Shown in pieces: positions 58,405-64,000 of a stretch of 64,000 nucleotides of DNA. The stretch's first letter is position 1, and the number at the start of each line of letters is the position of its first letter. The stretch comes from Occultella kanbiaonis (GTDB lineage Bacteria; Actinomycetota; Actinomycetes; Actinomycetales; Beutenbergiaceae). The position numbers and the translations under genes were made by a program. The stretch is taken from the NCBI RefSeq assembly GCF_009708215.1, contig NZ_CP046175.1, forward strand, positions 4,960,001-5,024,000, in the 5' to 3' direction. Below the pieces are notes generated by a model. It did not search any database, was not told the DNA's origin, and was given only the letters and a program-made list of their open reading frames with translations.

Positions 58405-60828
58405 ATGACCACAGAGATCACGAGGGGTGCGGCCACGTCGAATCTGCCGCCCGGCCCGGCCGGGTCGACGCACCCCTGGCACGACCTCCGGCTCACCGGC
58501 GCCGAACGGGCCGACGCCCTCATCGCCGAGATGACGCTCGAGGAGAAGATCGGTCAACTCGTCGGCCTGTGGGTCGGTGCGGACGCCTCCGGGGGCGGCG
58601 TGGCCCCGCACCAGGCGGACATGACCGGCACCGACCACGCCTGGGCGGATGTGATCGACGGCGGCCTCGGGCAGCTGACCCGCCCGTTCGGGACCGCGCC
58701 GGTGGCGCCGGCGGCCGGGGCCCGGTCCCTGGCCAGCTCCCAGCGGGAGATCATGGCCGCGAACCGGTTCGGCATCCCGGCCCAGGTGCACGAGGAGTGC
58801 CTCGCCGGCTTCGCCGCCTGGCGGGCCACCGCGTACCCGGTCCCGCTGTCCTGGGGCGCGACGTTCGACCCGGACCTGGTCGCCGAGATGGCGACGCTGA
58901 TCGGCGAGTCGATGCGCGCCGTCGGTGTGCACCAGGGCCTGGCCCCGGTCCTGGACGTGACCCGCGACTACCGCTGGGGCCGCACCGAGGAGACGATCTC
59001 CGAGGACCCGCAGCTGGTCGCCGAGATCGGCGCCGCGTACGTGCGCGGACTGGAGTCCACCGGGATCGTCGCCACCCTGAAGCACTTCGCCGGCTACTCC
59101 GCCTCCCGCGCCGGCCGCAACCTCGCCCCGGTCGCGGTCGGCCCACGCGAGTTCGCCGACGTGATCCTGCCCCCGTTCGAGGCGGCGCTGCGCGAGGGCG
59201 GGGCCAGGTCGGTGATGCACTCCTACACCGAGATCGACGGGGTCCCCTCCGCCGCCGACGAGCGTCTGCTCACGGGTCTGTTGCGGCACGAGTGGGGCTT
59301 CGAGGGCACCGTGGTCGCGGACTACTTCGGCGTCAGGTTCCTGGAGCGGCTGCACCGGGTGGCGGCCGGGCCGGGCGAGGCGGCCGGCCTCGCGCTGCAC
59401 GCCGGGGTGGACACCGAACTGCCGAGCGTGGACGCGTTCGGGGCACCGCTGCTCGAGGCACTCCGGGCCGGCCGGGTGGACGTCGCGCTCGTGGACCGGG
59501 CCCTGCGCCGGGTCCTGCGCCAGAAGATCGACCTCGGCCTCCTCGACCCCGACTACGCCCCCGAACCCGCCGGGTCGGACGGCAGCGGGCTCGACGACGG
59601 CATCCTCGACACGGCGGCCTCGCGGGACGTCGCGCTGCGCCTGGCCCGCGAGGCGGTCGTCCTGCTCAGCAACCGCGCTGGGACCCTGCCGCTCGCGCCC
59701 GGGGCGAGGGTCGCCGTCGTCGGCCCGCTCGCGGACGAGGAGATGGCGATGCTCGGCTGCTACTCCTTCCCGGCGCACGTGGGCGTCCAGCATCCCGAGC
59801 ACCCGATCGGCCTGGAGATCCCCACCCTGCGGGCCGCCCTGGCCGGCTCCGGGCTGGACGTCAGCCACGCCCGCGGGTGCGACGTCACCGACGCCGAGCC
59901 CGATGGCCTCGAGGAGGCCGTCCGGGTCGCGGCGGCGGCGGACGTCGTCGTGGTGGCCGTCGGCGACCGGGCCGGGCTGTTCGGGCGCGGCACCTCGGGT
60001 GAGGGCTGCGACGCCGAGGACCTGCACCTGCCCGGCATCCAGGCCGATCTCATCGAGGCCGTGCTCGCGACCGGGACCCCGGTGGTCCTGGTGCTGCTGA
60101 CCGGTCGCCCGTACGCGCTCGGCGCGTACGCCGACCGCGCCGGCGCCGTCGTGCAGACGTTCTTCCCGGGCCAGCTCGGCGGGCAGGCGATCGCGGAGGT
60201 GCTCACCGGAACGGTCGCGCCGTCCGGCCGGCTGCCGGTGAGTGTGCCGCGCCGCCCCACGGGCGGTCCGGGCACCTACCTGACGGCGCCGCTCGGCGCC
60301 CGCTCCGGCGTCTCGAACCTGGACCCGACGGCGTTGTTCGGCTTCGGTCACGGCCTCACCTACACCTCGTTCGCGTGGGAGTCGGCGACCGTGGTGAACG
60401 AGGCGGGCGGTGACGGCCTCCCCGAGTGGGACGTGACCGGTGACGCGAGCGTCGAGGTGACCGTACGCAACACCGGGGAGCGCGCCGGCACCGAGGTCGT
60501 CCAGCTCTACCTGCACGACCCGGTCGCCCAGGTGACCCGCCCGGTGCAGCGACTGATCGGCTTCGCCCGGGTGCCGCTCGAGGCGGGCGCTGCGGCCCGG
60601 GTGCGCTTCACCGTGCCGGCGGACCTCACCTCGTTCACCGGGCTGGCGGGCCGACGGATCGTCGAACCGGGCGACGTCGAGCTGCGGCTCGCGCGCTCGA
60701 GCGCGGACGTCGCCGCGGCGCTGCGCCTGCGGCTCGTCGGCACCGAACGCGAGACCGGACCCGACCGCGCACTGGGCTGCGCCGTCGTCATCGAACAGGC
60801 CGACCCACCCGCGGAGGTGACCCAGTGA
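58405..60828 (+). CDS. Glycoside hydrolase family 3 beta-glycosidase (beta-glucosidase/xylosidase-like)
   Basis: An 807-residue enzyme with the full GH3 layout: barrel (about 50-370) with EECLAGFAAWRATAYPVPLSWGATFDP, VLDVTRDYRWGRTEETISEDP, ATLKHFAGYSASRAGRN and the nucleophile Asp in GTVVADYFGVRFLERL; alpha/beta sandwich (about 400-620) with DVALRLAREAVVLLSN and TFFPGQLGGQAIAEVL; and a C-terminal fibronectin-like domain (VTVRNTGERAGTEVVQLYLHDPVAQVTRPVQRLIGF). No signal peptide, so it hydrolyses imported oligosaccharides. ATG 58405 has GGAGGAAGG. It overlaps the first permease gene (GTGA) and has a LacI operator 50 bp upstream. Confidence 0.93.
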   Translation: MTTEITRGAATSNLPPGPAGSTHPWHDLRLTGAERADALIAEMTLEEKIGQLVGLWVGADASGGGVAPHQADMTGTDHAWADVIDGGLGQLTRPFGTAPVAPAAGARSLASSQREIMAANRFGIPAQVHEECLAGFAAWRATAYPVPLSWGATFDPDLVAEMATLIGESMRAVGVHQGLAPVLDVTRDYRWGRTEETISEDPQLVAEIGAAYVRGLESTGIVATLKHFAGYSASRAGRNLAPVAVGPREFADVILPPFEAALREGGARSVMHSYTEIDGVPSAADERLLTGLLRHEWGFEGTVVADYFGVRFLERLHRVAAGPGEAAGLALHAGVDTELPSVDAFGAPLLEALRAGRVDVALVDRALRRVLRQKIDLGLLDPDYAPEPAGSDGSGLDDGILDTAASRDVALRLAREAVVLLSNRAGTLPLAPGARVAVVGPLADEEMAMLGCYSFPAHVGVQHPEHPIGLEIPTLRAALAGSGLDVSHARGCDVTDAEPDGLEEAVRVAAAADVVVVAVGDRAGLFGRGTSGEGCDAEDLHLPGIQADLIEAVLATGTPVVLVLLTGRPYALGAYADRAGAVVQTFFPGQLGGQAIAEVLTGTVAPSGRLPVSVPRRPTGGPGTYLTAPLGARSGVSNLDPTALFGFGHGLTYTSFAWESATVVNEAGGDGLPEWDVTGDASVEVTVRNTGERAGTEVVQLYLHDPVAQVTRPVQRLIGFARVPLEAGAAARVRFTVPADLTSFTGLAGRRIVEPGDVELRLARSSADVAAALRLRLVGTERETGPDRALGCAVVIEQADPPAEVTQ

Positions 60829-61841
60829 CGATCCGGGACCCGCTCGCCCCCGAGAGCGCACCCAGCGAGGCCGGCGGAGCCGTCGCCGTCGAGAAACCGC
60901 CGCCGGCCCGCACCGGCGCCCGCCGCGCAGGTGGCGGCAAGGTGACGTGGCGGCAGGCGCTGCGCAAGGACTGGCGCCTGTACACCTTCCTCGTGCTGCC
61001 CGTCGTCTTCCTGATCATCTTCCGGTACGTGCCGATGCTCGGGAACGTCATCGCGTTCCGCCGGTTCCGACCGGGCGGATCGATGTTCGGCGACGAGTGG
61101 GTGGGCCTGTACTACATCGAGATGTTCATCAACGACCCGACGTTCTGGCGGGTCTTCACCAACACTCTGATCCTCGGGGCGCTGACCCTGATCATCGTGT
61201 TCCCGCTGCCGGTCGTCCTCGCCCTGCTGCTCAACGAACTGCGCTCGCGCAAGTTCAAGCGGTTCGTGCAGACCGTGACCTACCTCCCGCACTTCATGTC
61301 GATCGTCATCGTGGCCGGGATCGTGCTGCAGCTGACGTCGCTGAACGGCACCATCAACCAGATCCTCGGTGCGATCGGCGCGGAGCAGATCTCGTTCATG
61401 CAGGAGCCGTCCTGGTTCCGGCCGATCTACGTCTCCTCCGAGATCTGGCAGACGGTCGGGTGGGGCACGATCCTCTACCTCGCCGCGTTGACCACGATCG
61501 ACGACCAGCTGTACGAGGCGGCCCGGATCGACGGTGCGAACAGGTGGCGCCAGACCTGGCACATCACGCTGCCCGGCATCCGCCCGACGATGGTGGTGCT
61601 GCTGATCCTGAACATCGGCACGTTCATGGCGGTCGGGTTCGAGAAGGTCCTGCTCCTGTACAACCCGCTGATCTTCTCGACGGCGGATGTGATCTCCACG
61701 TACCTCTACCGGGTCGGCATCCAGTCCGGGAGCTACTCCTACTCCACGGCCATCGGCCTGTTCGAGGCACTCATCGGCCTCACCCTCGTCATGTCCGCCA
61801 ACGCGATCTCGCGTCGAGTCGTCGGGAGTTCCCTGTGGTGA
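60825..61841 (+). CDS. Sugar ABC transporter permease, LplB-like
   Basis: A 338-residue membrane permease from GTG 60825. A basic N-terminal tail leads to six helices, starting LYTFLVLPVVFLIIFRYVPMLGNVIAF. The EAA loop is LYEAARIDGANRWRQTWHITLPGIRP. The sequence GGSMFGDEWVGLYYIEMFINDPTFWRVFTNTLILG is typical of the LplB/PotB-like permeases that serve uptake of oligosaccharides. It overlaps the upstream GH3 gene and the downstream permease gene (GTGA at both ends), so all are one operon. Its partner ATPase is not in the window and is often shared (MsmK-like). Confidence 0.93.
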   Translation: MTIRDPLAPESAPSEAGGAVAVEKPPPARTGARRAGGGKVTWRQALRKDWRLYTFLVLPVVFLIIFRYVPMLGNVIAFRRFRPGGSMFGDEWVGLYYIEMFINDPTFWRVFTNTLILGALTLIIVFPLPVVLALLLNELRSRKFKRFVQTVTYLPHFMSIVIVAGIVLQLTSLNGTINQILGAIGAEQISFMQEPSWFRPIYVSSEIWQTVGWGTILYLAALTTIDDQLYEAARIDGANRWRQTWHITLPGIRPTMVVLLILNIGTFMAVGFEKVLLLYNPLIFSTADVISTYLYRVGIQSGSYSYSTAIGLFEALIGLTLVMSANAISRRVVGSSLW

Positions 61842-62770
61842 CCACCGATCCGATCCAGGCCGCGTCCGACGTGCCGGACGTGAGCGCCGTGCGCCGGTCC
61901 ACGACCGCGATCAAGGACACTCGCGGGTACCGGGCGTTCAGCGTCGTGAACGTGGTGGTGCTCACCCTCATCTGTGCGCTCACGCTGTACCCCTTCATCA
62001 ACCTGGTCGCGAAGGCGTTCAGCTCGGAGGGGTTCATCATCGCGGGCCAGGTGAACCTGATCCCCCGCGGGTTCAACATCACCACGTTCACGGCGGTGCT
62101 GAGCGACGACATGTTCTGGATCAACTACAAGAACACGGTCATCTACACCGTGGTGGCGACCGCCATCGCGATCGCGATGACCACCACGTTCGCGTACGCG
62201 ATCTCCCGCAAGGAACTGAAGGGGCGCCAGTTCTTCATCGGGCTCGCCGTGTTCACGATGTTCTTCAGCGGCGGCCTGATCCCGAACTACCTGCTGATCA
62301 ACGAGCTCGGATTCAAGAACACGATCTGGGCGATCGTCATCCCGAACGCGATCAGCGTCTTCAACCTGCTGATCATGAAGTCGTTCTTCGAGAACTTCCC
62401 CACCGAGCTCGAGGAGGCGGCCGCGATCGACGGCCTGTCCACGTACGGGGTGTTCTTCCGGATCGTGATCCCGCTGAGCAAGGCGGTCCTGGCGACCATG
62501 GTCCTGTTCTACGCGGTGGCGTTCTGGAACTCGTGGTTCAGCGCCTTCCTGTACCTGGACCGGGCCGAGCTGTACCCGGTCACGGTCTATCTACGGAACC
62601 TGCTCGCGGCCGCCACCGGCACCGAGGGCCTTGGCTCCGACGGCGCGCAGATCGCCGCCAATGTGCAGTCCGTGACGATGGTGCTGACCGTGCTTCCGAT
62701 CATCTGTCTCTACCCGTTCATCCAGAAGTACTTCGTCTCGGGCGTGATGCTCGGCTCGGTCAAGGGCTGA
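61838..62770 (+). CDS. Sugar ABC transporter permease, YtcP/LplC-like
   Basis: A 310-residue permease from GTG 61838, overlapping its neighbour by GTGA. Six helices, beginning VVNVVVLTLICALTLYPFINLVAKAFS. The conserved loop is FPTELEEAAAIDGLSTYGVFFRIVIPLSKAVLATMVLFYAVAFWNSWFSAFLYL, and the SAYLINELGF-equivalent LLINELGFKNTIWAIVIPNAISVFNLLIMKSFF is typical of YtcP. The C-terminus ends PFIQKYFVSGVMLGSVKG, the conserved tail of MalG/YtcP-type permeases. It forms the channel with the LplB-like permease and is followed 71 bp later by the binding protein gene. Confidence 0.94.
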   Translation: MTTDPIQAASDVPDVSAVRRSTTAIKDTRGYRAFSVVNVVVLTLICALTLYPFINLVAKAFSSEGFIIAGQVNLIPRGFNITTFTAVLSDDMFWINYKNTVIYTVVATAIAIAMTTTFAYAISRKELKGRQFFIGLAVFTMFFSGGLIPNYLLINELGFKNTIWAIVIPNAISVFNLLIMKSFFENFPTELEEAAAIDGLSTYGVFFRIVIPLSKAVLATMVLFYAVAFWNSWFSAFLYLDRAELYPVTVYLRNLLAAATGTEGLGSDGAQIAANVQSVTMVLTVLPIICLYPFIQKYFVSGVMLGSVKG

Positions 62771-62841
62771 GTCGCGTCCGAATCCCCACCCGCAAGATCC
62801 CAACCCGTCGTGGACGACGACGTTCAACCCCGGAGGAAACA

Positions 62842-64000
62842 ATGAATAGGAATACAAGAAGGGCCGCCGCCGGCCTGTTGACCGCGGCACTGGCCATCAC
62901 ACTCGCGGCGTGCAGCTCGGACGGCGGCGACGAGGGTGAGAACGGCCCGGAGCCGGGTGCGCTCGACGACAACATGGTCGGCGCGATGGAGGACTACGGC
63001 GTCGGGACCACGTTCGTGGCCACCGAACCGATCGAGTTCTCCCTGCTCTACCGCGACCACCCGAACTACCCCTTCGATGCGGACTGGTCGATCCTGCAGC
63101 ACCTCGAGGCGGACAACAACGTCACGTTCGACTTCGTGAACGTGCCGCTCTCGGACTGGAACGACCGCCGCTCGCTGCTGATCAGCGCCGGTGACGCCCC
63201 GATGCTGATCCCGTCCACGTACAACGCGGACATCCAGCCGTTCACCGGCAGTGGCGCCGTGCTGCCGATCTCCGAGTACCTCGACTACCTGCCGAACTTC
63301 GCCGAGAAGGTGGAGGAGTGGGGCCTGCAGGAGGACCTCGACCTGCTCCGCCAGGAGGACGGCAACTACTACCTGCTGCCCGGCCTGCATGAGAACCCGA
63401 AGCCGGCCTACTCGATCGCCATCCGCGCCGACCTGTGGGAGGCCGCGGGGATCACCGAGGACCCCGAGACCTGGGAGGAGTTCACCGAGCAGCTGGAGAT
63501 CGTGAACGAGGCCTTCCCCGACCTCGCCTACCCCTACTCCGACCGCTGGTCCGCGAACGGCCCGCTGGAGGCCACCCTCCAGGCGGCGTCCGGCAACTTC
63601 GGCACCGAGGCCGGCTGGGGCTACGGTGACGGCGTCATCTGGGACCCCGAGGCCGAGGAGTACGTCTACACCGGCGCCTCCGACGGCTACCGGGACCTGG
63701 TCACCTACTTCGCCGACCTGGTGGAGCGGGGCCTGCTCGACCCGGAGTCGCTGACCCAGGAGGATGACGCCGCGATCGCGAAGTTCACCTCCGGTCAGTC
63801 CGCCGCGATCGGCGTGAACGACCAGGAGATCCTGCGCTACCGCGACGCCTTCGCCGACGCCGGGAACACCGAGGCCGAGGTGCGGTACCTGACCGTGCCC
63901 GCCGGCCCGGCCGGCAACATCATGGACGCAAGCACCGGTGGCCGGTTCGAGTCCGGGATCGCGTTCTCGGCCGATGCTGCCGACTCGCCGAACTTCGTGG
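62842..64000 (+). CDS. Extracellular sugar-binding lipoprotein (N-terminal part, runs off window)
   Basis: The first 386 residues of a solute-binding lipoprotein of the type that accompanies LplB/YtcP permeases. The signal is RNTRRAAAGLLTAALAITLAAC with lipidated Cys24, followed by a Gly/Glu linker and an extracellular-solute-binding fold (EFSLLYRDHPNYPFDADW, DDNMVGAMEDYGVG, YYLLPGLHENPKPAYSIAIRADLWEAAGI, YADLVERGLLDPE). GGAGGAAAC gives a strong ribosome site at ATG 62842. The first codons (AAT AGG AAT ACA AGA AGG) are rare and AT-rich for this genome, which may help initiation. The ligand is unknown. Confidence 0.92.
   Translation, partial: MNRNTRRAAAGLLTAALAITLAACSSDGGDEGENGPEPGALDDNMVGAMEDYGVGTTFVATEPIEFSLLYRDHPNYPFDADWSILQHLEADNNVTFDFVNVPLSDWNDRRSLLISAGDAPMLIPSTYNADIQPFTGSGAVLPISEYLDYLPNFAEKVEEWGLQEDLDLLRQEDGNYYLLPGLHENPKPAYSIAIRADLWEAAGITEDPETWEEFTEQLEIVNEAFPDLAYPYSDRWSANGPLEATLQAASGNFGTEAGWGYGDGVIWDPEAEEYVYTGASDGYRDLVTYFADLVERGLLDPESLTQEDDAAIAKFTSGQSAAIGVNDQEILRYRDAFADAGNTEAEVRYLTVPAGPAGNIMDASTGGRFESGIAFSADAADSPNFV

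Noticed and set aside
58303-60861. Long minus-strand open frame opposite the GH3 gene
   Set aside because: Antisense artefact of high GC content; no domain and no ribosome site.

Overview
The window is high-GC DNA from an actinobacterium, most likely a Micrococcales member. Supporting signs are a mycothiol synthase gene, a DUF3073 gene, septum-formation-type lipoproteins, a MutT1-type Nudix/phosphatase fusion next to polyphosphate kinase, IdeR-like iron boxes, frequent GTG starts and many ATGA/GTGA/TGATG gene overlaps. Genus is not resolved. No phage, IS element, CRISPR array or rRNA operon was seen.

Region by region. 1-6.1 kb: the 3' end of a PiT phosphate permease, two paralogous septum-formation lipoproteins, then the minus-strand pstS-pstC-pstA-pstB operon preceded by a clean PHO box. 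6.1-12.2 kb: minus-strand mutT1, ppk, mshD, a hypothetical gene and a PLP-dependent D-amino-acid enzyme. 12.3-15.3 kb: sugar-lactone oxidase, transglutaminase, TM2 protein and tRNA-Lys. 15.3-20.4 kb: a frameshifted membrane gene, TetR plus GAPDH, a siderophore-interacting protein with an IdeR-like box, and a NagZ-like GH3. 20.5-34 kb: carbohydrate and accessory genes (two heparinase-like lyases, a GH36 alpha-galactosidase, nagB, AraC/PhyH divergent pair, exporters) plus a CobW-like protein without a P-loop. 34.3-37.6 kb: msrB, a frameshifted DUF937 gene, surE-galE. 38-43.4 kb: tRNA-Glu/Asp/Phe, a LolD/FtsX exporter, small membrane proteins and DUF3073. 43.4-43.9 kb is non-coding and holds two related 39-bp palindromes. 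43.9-49.3 kb: purM, purF, an RNB nuclease, a membrane protein and a sterol-carrier-like protein. 49.4-57.1 kb: a 1622-residue secreted nuclease/5'-nucleotidase, rsgA and malic enzyme. 57.1-64 kb: a LacI regulator divergent from a GH3-ABC sugar uptake operon whose binding protein runs off the window.

Functional links. Phosphate handling is a theme: Pst uptake under a PHO box, Pit, polyphosphate kinase, and a secreted enzyme able in principle to release phosphate from extracellular DNA and nucleotides. The last 7 kb is a self-contained regulated oligosaccharide uptake and hydrolysis module. Two genes (15.3-15.7 kb and 34.9-35.5 kb) are split by single-base frameshifts, which may be real decay or assembly error. 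Nothing here is a clear previously unknown multi-gene system. The most unusual items are the 39-bp palindrome pair, the P-loop-less COG0523 relative under an iron box, and the two-enzyme secreted phosphohydrolase.
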